64,000 nucleotides of DNA from Alteromonas sp. M12 (GTDB taxonomy: Bacteria > Pseudomonadota > Gammaproteobacteria > Enterobacterales > Alteromonadaceae). The stretch lies in assembly GCF_037478005.1 (NCBI RefSeq), contig NZ_CP144164.1, positions 3,472,001 through 3,536,000 of the forward strand, given 5' to 3'. The notes beneath the pieces are model-generated. The model was not told the DNA's origin. It was given only the letters and a program-made list of their open reading frames with translations, and searched no databases. Both the position numbers and the translations under genes were made by a program. Numbering within the stretch: the first letter of the stretch is position 1; each line of letters starts with the position of its first letter. This document shows positions 25,515-34,499 of this stretch, piece by piece.

Positions 25515-27407
25515 TTAAAATACGATCTTATCTTTTCCATGTTCTTTTGCTGTGTAAAGTTTGTTATCGGCTGCAGAAATCATACTTGCCACGTTTTTAT
25601 GTTTCCCTTTATCAAGCTGTTGCACCCCAACACTGAATGTAACATTCTGCTCTTTAGGTACTCCATCAATCTCTGCACTGGAAAAATTATGTTTGATACG
25701 CGCAAAAATATTCTTAGCCACTGGTTTGGTGCAATTAGGCAAAACGATCAGCCATTCTTCACCACCATAACGTCCATACTTGCCATATTTAACATCATCA
25801 CGCATAGACATTTTGCATGCTTTAGAAAAGGCGATTAGCACATTATCACCAACATCATGGCCATATGTATCATTAAATTTTTTGAAGTTATCCAAATCGA
25901 TTAGGGCTATGATTAGCGATTTCCCTTCTGATACAGGCTCGCTGAAACAACTGTTGGCATACTCTAAAATAGCGCGTCTGTTTGGACAGCGGGTTAAATG
26001 ATCTCTAAGCGCCATCGTCTTAAAGCTATCTCTAAGTTGTACTTGTTTGTAAAGAGTATACGTGACGATAATTAGTGAGATGGCAATTATGAAAATCACC
26101 AAATACCATAGCTTTTGCTGTTTGTTTTGTTGTTCAATTTTGTATTCTTGACGTTCGTTTTTCTCTGTAAGAAGTCGGTTTTCGGTTTCTTTCAATTCGG
26201 AGTCCAGTTGAATTCTCTGTCTTTCGACTTCTTGCTTTTTCTTTTGAAAATGATCTTTTTTAATTATTTCAATATTGTCTTTTGTCAGCTCGAAGGCGGT
26301 TTTATAATTTCCCTTTAACGCTTCTAAATTTGCAAGTAGTTGCTGATACCTGATGGTATTATCTGAGGTCGGAAAAAACTTTAAGAGACGTTTACTTGAC
26401 GCTAAACTTGTCTGCGCTTTAGCTATGTCTTCAATCGCAATGTAGGCTTCGGTCAGTCCATTGTAAGACCAAAATTCAGACATTTTATCGTCTAATGCTG
26501 CGAAAAAGGGGCCGGTTTGATTATACAACTCTATCGCTTCAGACCAATGATGTTGCTTAATCGCAAGGTCTGCAAGACCTCTTTTTGACCACATTAGGCC
26601 GATATCATCTTTTAATTCTTTATTGATTATAATTGATTTTTCATACATCTCTTTTGATTTAGAAAAGTTCTCATTCAATAAGTAGGCTTTTCCAAGATTG
26701 TACAAAATAACTGATTGGTCAAATCTCGTATTTTTTTCAATACTAATTTCAAGTGATTTTAAATAATAGGCAATGCCTTCTTCAAAATTCTCCAGTCGAA
26801 CGTTCGCCGTCCCTAATTCACCTGAGACCTCATCAAGAAAACTAAGATCATTTAATTTTTCTGCAATATTGTAGGCTTTTCGCAACGAAACCAAGGCTTC
26901 AGTATAATCACCTACTCGACTTTTCATTCTTCCCGCGGCTAAATAAATTTGTCCAATAAGGTCCTCGTTTTGAATTGTTTCCGCTTGAGTAAGTAAAAAA
27001 CGATATTTATTGTTTAGTTCCTCTGAGTAGCCCTGCCTTTCGAGAACGTTTAACTCGGCTATCGCCAAGCGCACTAGAATAACTGCATTATCAAATTCTT
27101 GAGCAACTGGAATAACTTCACCCAATTGCTCCTGAGCTTCCGAAATTCTCTCTAGATTTACCAGTTTTTCAATTTTTAATGTTATCGCTTCAAGATAAAC
27201 CTTGCGCCAACCTCTTTGTTTGCTTTGGGATATTATGGGGTCAAGAGTTTGAATAGTGTCCATAGGTGACGTCTGCTTGTCATCACCCAAATCGGAAAGG
27301 TATATCAGAGTTTCTTGTTCTGAACGCTCAATGACTTGCGCTTGAGAATATGCTGATATAACAACAGTAAAGATGCCAATTAAAACCAAGCGAATGTAAT
27401 GTTTCAT
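25515..27407 (-). CDS. TPR-containing membrane diguanylate cyclase (GGEEW)
   Basis: Signal-transduction enzyme of 630 residues. It has a signal peptide (MKHYIRLVLIGIFTVVISAYSQA), a periplasmic TPR solenoid of about 370 residues (repeats such as AEKLNDLSFLDEVSGELGTANVRLENFEEGIAYYLKSLEI), a coiled coil, one membrane helix (LWYLVIFIIAISLIIVTYTLY, about 435-455), and a C-terminal GGDEF domain. The domain has DHLTRCPNRRAI and IDLDNFKKFNDTYGHDVGDNVL. The signature loop reads GGEEW instead of GGEEF. The metal-binding Asp and GGEE are kept, so activity making c-di-GMP is likely. No RxxD inhibitory site is seen just before it. Confidence 0.9.
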   Translation of the reverse strand: MKHYIRLVLIGIFTVVISAYSQAQVIERSEQETLIYLSDLGDDKQTSPMDTIQTLDPIISQSKQRGWRKVYLEAITLKIEKLVNLERISEAQEQLGEVIPVAQEFDNAVILVRLAIAELNVLERQGYSEELNNKYRFLLTQAETIQNEDLIGQIYLAAGRMKSRVGDYTEALVSLRKAYNIAEKLNDLSFLDEVSGELGTANVRLENFEEGIAYYLKSLEISIEKNTRFDQSVILYNLGKAYLLNENFSKSKEMYEKSIIINKELKDDIGLMWSKRGLADLAIKQHHWSEAIELYNQTGPFFAALDDKMSEFWSYNGLTEAYIAIEDIAKAQTSLASSKRLLKFFPTSDNTIRYQQLLANLEALKGNYKTAFELTKDNIEIIKKDHFQKKKQEVERQRIQLDSELKETENRLLTEKNERQEYKIEQQNKQQKLWYLVIFIIAISLIIVTYTLYKQVQLRDSFKTMALRDHLTRCPNRRAILEYANSCFSEPVSEGKSLIIALIDLDNFKKFNDTYGHDVGDNVLIAFSKACKMSMRDDVKYGKYGRYGGEEWLIVLPNCTKPVAKNIFARIKHNFSSAEIDGVPKEQNVTFSVGVQQLDKGKHKNVASMISAADNKLYTAKEHGKDKIVF

Positions 27408-28153
27408 ATATCCCTTCTATTAACACAAAGCGTGTCAATAACTGCAATTTTAGTTAAGCATGAGCATAACGCTAACAAACAACACTAATATTTTTGAATT
27501 ATTAATAGTTACGCCTATTTAACGTCGGCAATTCTAATTTAATTAACTGAGTTAGTTTGTCGATTATTAACGATGTAAAGGGGCTAAATAGATCAAATTT
27601 ATAACCTACAATTTACATGACAGCCATTAAATTGACTAGCACTTTGTCGCTTTAGACGAGCTTAAGGTAAAAGCTGTTTGAATAAGACCATTATTATTAA
27701 TTGGTTCTCTTAGTAACCAGCTTTTACTTTTAAGAATTGAACCGAATATCAAAAATCAAAATTCGTATTTTGTGTTTGCGCCCAATTTGTTTTGACTTTG
27801 TTCAGTGTGCGAATTTGTTAAAACAGTACAAGTCATTGTAAACGCAGCGTGAATTAAATTAATAAATCGTACACTAGGATTTACGCTTTTATCTAGTTCA
27901 TAAAAACCTAATAAATAAGCGGGCTAGAGCATAGAATTACCTATATTTCTTAGCGTATAATATCGTCATCAAAGAATAAAAATCTCATCAATTCTAAGTA
28001 CTGTTGCGGTTAGCAAAATCAGTCTTATATTGGTTCTAATATCCCTACAATAATTAAGCTGGCCTGGGTACCTCGATTATTTTTACGATAAACGAGGAAG
28101 GGTTTTGTATTTCGTTTTGTGATCTTAGTCACTTAAGTCTAAAAAGGTAATGT
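27408..28153. other. Long intergenic region with a REP-like remnant and an inverted repeat
   Basis: It contains the promoters of the divergent cyclase and MFS genes. At about 27616-27650, GACAGCCATTAAATTGACTAG followed by CACTTTG is a degenerate version of the left end of the second RAYT (compare 29437-29467), with no transposase. Next to it, GGTAAAAGCTG (27666-27676) and CAGCTTTTAC (27719-27728) form a 10-bp inverted repeat around a 42-base insert. No coding frame was recognised. Confidence 0.5.
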
Positions 28154-29347
28154 ATGTCTGCTCCACAATCTAATCAGGATGCAACGGTTTGGCCCATTCT
28201 GATAATGGCACTTGGCTCGTTTGTATTAGGGCTGACCGAGTTTTCGTCGATGTCGATGCTCCCGTTAATCGCCGACTCGTATAATGTTTCGCCTTCACAA
28301 GCTGGAAATGTGATTAGTGCGTATGCAATTGGTGTGGTAATTGGAGCACCATTATTTATGTTGTTAACCAATAGAACGAATCGTCGCACTTCCCTGATTA
28401 TTTTTGTGGCTATGGTTCTGCTTGGCAATGGTTTTAGTGCAGTTGCATCGAGCCTAACTGAGCTTATAGTTTATCGAGTGCTCTCTGGCCTACCCCATGG
28501 AGCTTATTTTGGTACCGCATTGCTGATAGCCGCGAGCATGGCACCGAAGGGTAAACGCGCAAGTTACATGGCAAAAGTGTTTGCCGGCCTGACCATTGCG
28601 ACCATTGTGGGTGTCCCTATGGCAACCTTAATTGGTCAGTCGATGAGCTGGCGAGTCTGTATGGCGATTGTTGCTGTATTGGCGTTAATTACGTTGGTGT
28701 TAATTTATTGGTTAGTACCGAGCTGTCCGGTGACAGAACCAAGCAAATTACGCGAAGAGTTTGCCGTTCTGAAAAATAAGTTAGTGTGGTCAATTTCCGG
28801 TATTATTTTTGTTGGTTTCGGTGGTGTATTCTGCATTTATACTTATTTAGCGGATACCATTATGAACGTCACACAAACTCCTTTAATTACCATTTCTATT
28901 GCGATGATGATGTTTGGTGTAGGAACGACAATTGGTAATTTGCTGATCAGTAAATTGGCTGATCATGCTCCGATCAGTACCACAGGTATAGCATTGCTTT
29001 GCAGTGTTGGCATTTCCCTAATGTACGTGTTTGCAGCGAGTAATATTTGGTGGTTATATATTACCGTATTTTTGTTGGGCGCAAGTGTCGGCTTGGCCGC
29101 GGTAATCCAGTCGATGTTACTCGACGTCTCGCCGAAAGGTCATGCAATGATAGGTGCGCTGGTGCAATGTGCTTTTAACACTGCCAATGCAATTGGACCT
29201 ATGGTGGGTGGCGCAATGTTAGCGTCAGGCGCCAGCTTTAATGAAGTTGGCTACGCCTCAGCAATGCTTTTCTTTGGCGGATTTATTATGTGGGCATTAA
29301 GCTATATGCAAATGCGCAACCGAGATATGCAACCAGCAATGGGTTAA
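28154..29347 (+). CDS. MFS transporter, DHA1 type (AraJ-like efflux)
   Basis: Twelve-helix major facilitator of 397 residues. Family marks are FVLGLTEFSSMSMLPLIADSYNVSPSQAGNVISAYAIGVVIGAPL in the first two helices, a cytoplasmic loop TNRTNRRTS equivalent to the GxxxDRxGRR motif, the LSGLPHGAYFGTALLIA segment typical of the AraJ/DHA1 branch, and ASVGLAAVIQSMLLDV in the second half. It is probably a proton-driven exporter of sugars or drugs; the substrate cannot be assigned. Single gene; a GGAGC/GCTCC hairpin follows the stop at 29359-29376. Confidence 0.88.
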   Translation: MSAPQSNQDATVWPILIMALGSFVLGLTEFSSMSMLPLIADSYNVSPSQAGNVISAYAIGVVIGAPLFMLLTNRTNRRTSLIIFVAMVLLGNGFSAVASSLTELIVYRVLSGLPHGAYFGTALLIAASMAPKGKRASYMAKVFAGLTIATIVGVPMATLIGQSMSWRVCMAIVAVLALITLVLIYWLVPSCPVTEPSKLREEFAVLKNKLVWSISGIIFVGFGGVFCIYTYLADTIMNVTQTPLITISIAMMMFGVGTTIGNLLISKLADHAPISTTGIALLCSVGISLMYVFAASNIWWLYITVFLLGASVGLAAVIQSMLLDVSPKGHAMIGALVQCAFNTANAIGPMVGGAMLASGASFNEVGYASAMLFFGGFIMWALSYMQMRNRDMQPAMG

Positions 29348-29358
29348 ATGCTCGATTA

Positions 29359-29376
29359 AAGGAGCTCCGGCTCCTT
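29359..29376 (+). terminator. Hairpin after the MFS gene
   Basis: AAGGAGC and GCTCCTT pair perfectly around a 4-base loop, 12 bases after the stop. No T tract follows, so it may be a weak terminator or a messenger-stabilising stem. Confidence 0.4.
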
Positions 29377-29413
29377 GCTGTGCATCACTTGAATTTCTCC
29401 AGCTGCAAAAATT

Positions 29414-29460
29414 ACGACCTTTTAGACGACCTTTTAGACAGCCACAAACTAGACTAGCAC
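29414..29460. repeat. REP-like left end of second RAYT
   Basis: GACAGCCACAAACTAGACTA at 29437 is the same core found before the first transposase. It is preceded by two direct copies of ACGACCTTTTAG (29414 and 29426). Confidence 0.7.
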
Positions 29461-29509
29461 TTTGACACTATCAACTAAGCTATAGGTATAAGGTTCATAA
29501 GGAAGAACA

Positions 29510-30457
29510 ATGCCCTTAGCAAGGAAGCGTCAAATCTGTTTGACAGATACCCCCTACTACCACTGCGTTTCTCGCTGTGTACGCCGAGCATATTTGTGCG
29601 GGGAAGATAAATTCACAGGAAAAAGTTTCGAGCATCGCCGTCAATGGGTTGAAGATAGGTTACTGTTTTTGTCCACTGTCTTTGCTATTGAAGTCTGTGC
29701 CTTTGCGATTATGAGCAACCATTCCCATGTGGTATTGCATGTGAATGTAGAAAAAGCCAATGACTGGACTGATAAACAAGTGTGTTCAAGATGGCATAAA
29801 CTCCACAAGGGAACATTGTTAACCCAAAAGTTCATGAGTACCGATTCGCCGCTGCTCACCGATGCGCAGCGGACCACTTTACACGCTACGTTATCCATCT
29901 ATCGACAGCGCTTGACCGATATCAGTTGGTTTATGCGAGAGCTTAACGAGCCCATTGCGCGAAAAGCCAACCACGAAGACCAATGCACTGGCCATTTCTG
30001 GGAAGGACGCTTTAAATCTCAAGCTTTATTAGATGAGCACGCAGTAGCGGCGTGTATGGTTTATGTGGACTTAAATCCTATCCGTGCCAAGTTAGCCAGT
30101 ACTCCTGAAACTTCAGAGCACACGAGTATTAAACGACGCATACGCGATTTCAAAAAAGGAAAACAGCCAACAACTTTAATGCCTTTTGTGGGCAATCCTA
30201 CACAACCTCAACCACCTGGACTGACATTTAATCTCATCGACTATCTAAAATTAGTCGACCTATCAGGACGTAGCCTGCATCCCAACAAAAGTGGCTCAAT
30301 AGATATTGATGAATCCCCCATTTTACAACGACTTGGTTTGGATGAAAAATCCTGGCAATGTTTATTCTCAAGCTTTGAAACATCGTTTAGTGTGGCCGCA
30401 GGTCAAATCAATACCCTCAACAAATATAAACGCCGACGTCGACAGAAATACGGTTAG
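29510..30457 (+). CDS. REP-associated tyrosine transposase (RAYT), second copy
   Basis: HUH-type transposase of 315 residues, collinear with the copy at 14100 and mostly identical in sequence. Shared blocks are MPLARKRQICLTDTPYYHCVSRCVRRAYLCGED, the HUH motif in MSNHSHVVLHV, GHFWEGRFKSQ, CMVYVDLNPIRAK, and DLSGRSLHPNKSGSIDIDESPILQRLGL. It is intact, with the AAGGA ribosome site upstream of the ATG. The left REP-like end is at 29437, and degenerate inverted ends with CCTGTCCA lie at about 30781 and 30972. DNA between these copies (15.3-29.4 kb) is rich in accessory genes. Confidence 0.9.
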   Translation: MPLARKRQICLTDTPYYHCVSRCVRRAYLCGEDKFTGKSFEHRRQWVEDRLLFLSTVFAIEVCAFAIMSNHSHVVLHVNVEKANDWTDKQVCSRWHKLHKGTLLTQKFMSTDSPLLTDAQRTTLHATLSIYRQRLTDISWFMRELNEPIARKANHEDQCTGHFWEGRFKSQALLDEHAVAACMVYVDLNPIRAKLASTPETSEHTSIKRRIRDFKKGKQPTTLMPFVGNPTQPQPPGLTFNLIDYLKLVDLSGRSLHPNKSGSIDIDESPILQRLGLDEKSWQCLFSSFETSFSVAAGQINTLNKYKRRRRQKYG

Positions 30458-31113
30458 GATGAAGCTTTAAAGAGCTCAAAAAACCTAAATTTATGGCTTA
30501 AAGGTCCCCGCAGATGAAATGCGGTACGACGGCTGAATTTCAATCGGGTATAGCAGCGTAAAAACCAGTTTTTATCTATTTTTCTCAAAAATTCTAATTT
30601 CCGTACCCATTAAATTGCTCCTAAGCGTTAATTTATCTCGTCAAATCGGTAGATGACTAGTAATGACTGTCTATTTATTTGTCTTTTGTCTGTCTATTTT
30701 TTTTCATTTTTTTCTTTTTTTTTCGTATTGTTTTTTCTGTCCGCTTTTTCCTTTATTTGAAGTCCTTTTGAAAAATTATGCCTGTCCAATTGTGTAGTAG
30801 ATGACTAGTAATGACTGTCTATTTATTTGATATTTATTTGTCTATTTATTTTGACTGTCTATTTATTTTATTTTTTGTTGATGACTGTTTATTTATTTTT
30901 TTGTCTATTTTTTTCGTATTTATTTTTCTGTCCGCTTTTTCCTTTATTTGAAGTCCTTTTGAAAAATTATGCCTGTCCAATTGTGTATGTCCAATTGTAA
31001 AAAGTTGACTTTGTGTTGAATGTTTGTCGCACAGTTATAAACATGTTAATTTTTAGATAATCTCTAAAAACTTTATTGCATGTTATATTCAAATGTAAAC
31101 GGACTTGCGCAAA
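30458..31113. repeat. Low-complexity region with a tandem duplicated segment
   Basis: After the second RAYT lies a T-rich region. A segment beginning TAGATGACTAGTAATGACTG occurs at 30650 and again at 30798. Both copies end with the same run of about 65 bases (TTTTTCTGTCCGCTTTTTCC through CCTGTCCAATTGTGTA, at 30732-30796 and 30923-30987). The middle of the second copy is expanded by extra TGACTGTCTATTTATTT units (30812, 30853, 30881). The ends resemble the right-end REP of the first RAYT. The last 100 bases should carry the promoter of the membrane-protein operon. Confidence 0.75.
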
Positions 31114-32814
31114 ATGCCATCGAGTAATGAACACAACAAAAACACGAATATAGCGCTAGTCTTTCATACTTGCGTCGCACTGACCTATGTACTCACGTGT
31201 TTTTATAGCTACCCATTAGTTTTTGAATATATTTACCCCATCACTCACAGTGCATATTTTGCCTTATGCATCGCACTATTTTGCATATACAACATCTTTA
31301 TTGATTTAACCGATTCAATACGAAATATTTCAACTGTTAATGACATCATCAATCAAGGACAGCTGTTGAACAAAGGTGCCTATAATGGGATGTTTCATCT
31401 TATTGGCTATCACCTTGGCACAATTGCAATACAGGCATTTATTCTGACCTATATTCTATTCATCACAATCCGAGCTGAGATTTCATTTTTACAGGGTTCA
31501 CTGTTTTTCCTCTGTTCGTTGCTGTTATTTAGTCTGTATACATTCGGTTTAATTACCTTGATCAAATCCCTTTCTGCGAATTACAAATGGCTTACTTGGA
31601 CGGCCCTAGTCGCGGTTGTAATCGCTTATTTTGTATCTCTTGAAATACTTGAATTTGTATTTTCTATCTCATCGCAAATTCAGCCGCGGCAATTTTTAAT
31701 TGGCATATTCTCCGTTTTTTTGTGCTTGCTTTTAATAGCTTCAGGCATAACCATCGGCTTTTCGGGAATTTGGTATTTTGTTAACCGTTTTATCAAACAC
31801 AATAGCGATGTGTTGCATATTTTACGAAGCAACAAACGCAACGAAAAAATTGTTAAAGGACAACACTTCTTGTTGCTTATGTTCAGTAACTCTATGTTTA
31901 ACATTCACTTTTTGTTTATCCCCCTATACTTCTACTGCCTACTAACCTTCAATACCCAATCAACTCTAGTAATTCTTATCATCGCGTTAAATTTACCATT
32001 TTTGATTAAAACAGCTAGGTTATTAGAACCCCTTTCGAAAGAGTTTTTCTTTGTATTATTTAAAAGTGTCATCTCAACCTTGCTCGTTGTGACGTTTGCT
32101 TCTCATGTTATCTACTTATTAGCCTATATAGCCTACTTTGAATTGGGAAATTTACTCAATTCCCTCGGTTGGAATTTACAAGACGGTGTGTTTCCAAACT
32201 ACTGGTTTTATTTTGTTCGACAACCTATTCAGTTGGACTTTTTGCTGGCTTACATTGAAGGTATAATTTACGCAATAGTATCTTCCACTATTATTGTATG
32301 GCTGTACGCAATTTTCATACGCAAAGAGCAATATCGCTTTTTATGGTTTTTGCTAACCGTTAGTATTTTTAGTTTGACTGTGTATTACGATAATTATGTA
32401 GGTCAAAGCAAAGTGGCGGCTTTAGTTCCTTGGACTTTACCACCGAAAGTATTCATCTTCTCTGCTCTACCATTTTTAGTGCATTTTATTATCAATGTTT
32501 TGGCTGGCCCTTACCGCGTTAACAGCACGTGCCATGCATGCAGTTATAAAGCTCCAAAACTTGCCAAATACTGCCCTAGTTGCGGTAGCTATTTACATAT
32601 TTCTAAAACCATGGTTTTAGGTTTAGTCAAAGCATTTCACCAATCACCTTTATCATTAGAGTCGACTGAAACTGAAGGGGATGAAAAAAAGTTAGAGCAT
32701 ATTAGGTATCGACATGCGGGTCTCAGACAAATCATAAAGTGCCTAGGCTTGTTGAAGCAGGTTCGAAAGGCAGCGGTCGCACAAGATATGAAAGCAAGAG
32801 GACCAAAAAAGTGA
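31114..32814 (+). CDS. Polytopic membrane protein with C-terminal zinc ribbon (unknown; gene A)
   Basis: Unrecognised 566-residue protein. It has about eleven or twelve hydrophobic segments spread over residues 10-470, and then a cytoplasm-type tail with a C-X2-C-X10-C-X2-C zinc ribbon (CHACSYKAPKLAKYCPSCGSYL near residue 475) and a basic end. ATG 31114 is taken as start; a TTG at 31105 is also possible. The second half resembles gene B downstream: ARLLEPLSKEFFFVL against SRYVSQLASTKYFLIL, IEGIIYAI against LEGVFYAF, YYDNYV against AYNQYV. Its stop overlaps the start of gene B (GTGA). Function unknown; not a transporter family I recognise. Confidence 0.8.
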   Translation: MPSSNEHNKNTNIALVFHTCVALTYVLTCFYSYPLVFEYIYPITHSAYFALCIALFCIYNIFIDLTDSIRNISTVNDIINQGQLLNKGAYNGMFHLIGYHLGTIAIQAFILTYILFITIRAEISFLQGSLFFLCSLLLFSLYTFGLITLIKSLSANYKWLTWTALVAVVIAYFVSLEILEFVFSISSQIQPRQFLIGIFSVFLCLLLIASGITIGFSGIWYFVNRFIKHNSDVLHILRSNKRNEKIVKGQHFLLLMFSNSMFNIHFLFIPLYFYCLLTFNTQSTLVILIIALNLPFLIKTARLLEPLSKEFFFVLFKSVISTLLVVTFASHVIYLLAYIAYFELGNLLNSLGWNLQDGVFPNYWFYFVRQPIQLDFLLAYIEGIIYAIVSSTIIVWLYAIFIRKEQYRFLWFLLTVSIFSLTVYYDNYVGQSKVAALVPWTLPPKVFIFSALPFLVHFIINVLAGPYRVNSTCHACSYKAPKLAKYCPSCGSYLHISKTMVLGLVKAFHQSPLSLESTETEGDEKKLEHIRYRHAGLRQIIKCLGLLKQVRKAAVAQDMKARGPKK

Positions 32815-34499
32815 ACAAAGGGGCTATTAAATACCTTTGCATTTGGATGTTGAGCACTGGTTATTTGATGCTAGGTGTTATCTATTATGCAGTTATTGCA
32901 AAGCACCTAAATATCAGTACCGAATATTCGATTTTATTGTTAATTATCCCAGGTTTATTGGCATATATATATTATTTAACAACCACTGAAAAGACGTTTA
33001 CAACTCACCAAAACTTAAAAGAAAGTACCTTTAATCATGCAACGATAACCCAAAGCAGTCAATTTTGGCGTGTTAGTTTTAACATAATGCTGATGCTGTC
33101 CGGAGTGTATTTTGTACTTTATTTAAACGCTAAAGGGATATGGCAACAAGGCATATCAATGCTGTTCGGGCTTTCGATTGCTTTGCTGTTGGTAAGAATA
33201 ATAAACAAATTTGTATCATCAAAGCTAAACTCATTATCGTCGCTAATCGTATGCATTTTAGTATTACTACTGTTTTTGTTTATTATCCACAACATAGAAA
33301 TGAGCTTTGCTAATTCCGACAGAAGTTTTCCTCAATTTTTACTAATCGTTTTATTCGGCCTATGCACCTTTCTTATTATCGTGTATTTAAGTGACTCTGC
33401 AGGTTTTGCTTTTAATAAAATATGGTTATTATTCAGACGCTTTTCCTATGAATATACATTAATAAAAAACGGTTCCAATGCTGAAAAAAACGCATTATAT
33501 GATTTAAAACTTTACTTTTTATACATGCTTAATCAGCGTGTTTATATTGCAGTGCTTATTGCACCACTCTACTTTGCGCTTTCCGCTCATGTGGACATTA
33601 GACGAATTACAGTGATATGGCTAGTAGCGTCGTTTTTTCCAATATGTCTAAAGTGTAGTCGCTATGTGTCACAGTTAGCGAGTACCAAATACTTCTTAAT
33701 ACTCACAGTAACATTTCACTTCTTATTCTGGTCTTTAGTTATTTGGGCCGTATTTTTGCAATTATCTTTCTACTTATATTGTGTCATCACGCAATGGTAT
33801 TGGGATTCTTCCTTTGCCAGTAACAGTTTGATACCCAATTTTTTGCTAGCTTTTAACAATCCAATCACTAAAGATATTTTGTATGCTCAGTTAGAGGGAG
33901 TATTTTATGCTTTTATTTTGCTAATTCAAATAGTGTATTTTTTAGCCGCTATAAAAACTAAAAAGTTCAAGCGCGCTATCGCACAAATCGTAACTTTGAC
34001 GTCTTTCGCTTGCATAGTGGCATACAACCAATATGTCTCGCTAGAATTCTTTGATAACAGTGAAAATTCCTTGTTTACACCGGCCATAATATTGCTAACT
34101 GTCATTCCCATTGTAATCGACTTAATATCTCAATCTATGCGGCAAATAAATGCTCAATATGAAATATGTCACCAATGTCAGCAACCCAATAAAAGTATTT
34201 ACAATTTTTGTCAGCTCTGCGGTGGAAGCCTGTTCGGTGCTAGAAACAAATTGGATCTCGATTGTCATTTTTTATTAAATAGACAGGTTGAACAGTTGAG
34301 TGAGCAAATTAAACAAAATAAATACAACCTTAAGCAAGCTTCAGAGCTATTACGAGAGAATATAAATGGAATGCAAACCTCCCTCAAAACAACACGAAAT
34401 CAAATTACTTTAGACGAGATCTACAAATCCTATCTGGTTAAAATGCAAACATTAGTCAATAGCACAAATAGTGATATAGATAGCAGTAAAGCAGAATGA
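32811..34499 (+). CDS. Polytopic membrane protein with C-terminal zinc ribbon and coiled coil (unknown; gene B)
   Basis: Unrecognised 562-residue protein paralogous to gene A. Many membrane helices occupy about residues 10-450. A zinc ribbon with the identical spacing C-X2-C-X10-C-X2-C follows (CHQCQQPNKSIYNFCQLCGGSL, near residue 463), then a tail of about 80 residues predicted helical (HFLLNRQVEQLSEQIKQNKYNLKQASELLRENI). The start is the GTG at 32811, which overlaps the stop of gene A as GTGA; the open frame upstream is antique overlap with gene A. The stop overlaps the next gene as ATGA. Gene duplication followed by tail divergence is inferred. Confidence 0.8.
   Translation: MNKGAIKYLCIWMLSTGYLMLGVIYYAVIAKHLNISTEYSILLLIIPGLLAYIYYLTTTEKTFTTHQNLKESTFNHATITQSSQFWRVSFNIMLMLSGVYFVLYLNAKGIWQQGISMLFGLSIALLLVRIINKFVSSKLNSLSSLIVCILVLLLFLFIIHNIEMSFANSDRSFPQFLLIVLFGLCTFLIIVYLSDSAGFAFNKIWLLFRRFSYEYTLIKNGSNAEKNALYDLKLYFLYMLNQRVYIAVLIAPLYFALSAHVDIRRITVIWLVASFFPICLKCSRYVSQLASTKYFLILTVTFHFLFWSLVIWAVFLQLSFYLYCVITQWYWDSSFASNSLIPNFLLAFNNPITKDILYAQLEGVFYAFILLIQIVYFLAAIKTKKFKRAIAQIVTLTSFACIVAYNQYVSLEFFDNSENSLFTPAIILLTVIPIVIDLISQSMRQINAQYEICHQCQQPNKSIYNFCQLCGGSLFGARNKLDLDCHFLLNRQVEQLSEQIKQNKYNLKQASELLRENINGMQTSLKTTRNQITLDEIYKSYLVKMQTLVNSTNSDIDSSKAE

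Noticed and set aside
25515..27407. Inactive diguanylate cyclase because the loop is GGEEW
   Set aside because: The key GGEE residues and metal-binding Asp are kept; Trp for Phe at the last position need not abolish activity.
14100..30457. Composite transposon bounded by the two RAYTs
   Set aside because: RAYTs are not known to mobilise large segments, and the two copies are in the same orientation with different flanks; bordering by coincidence is more likely.
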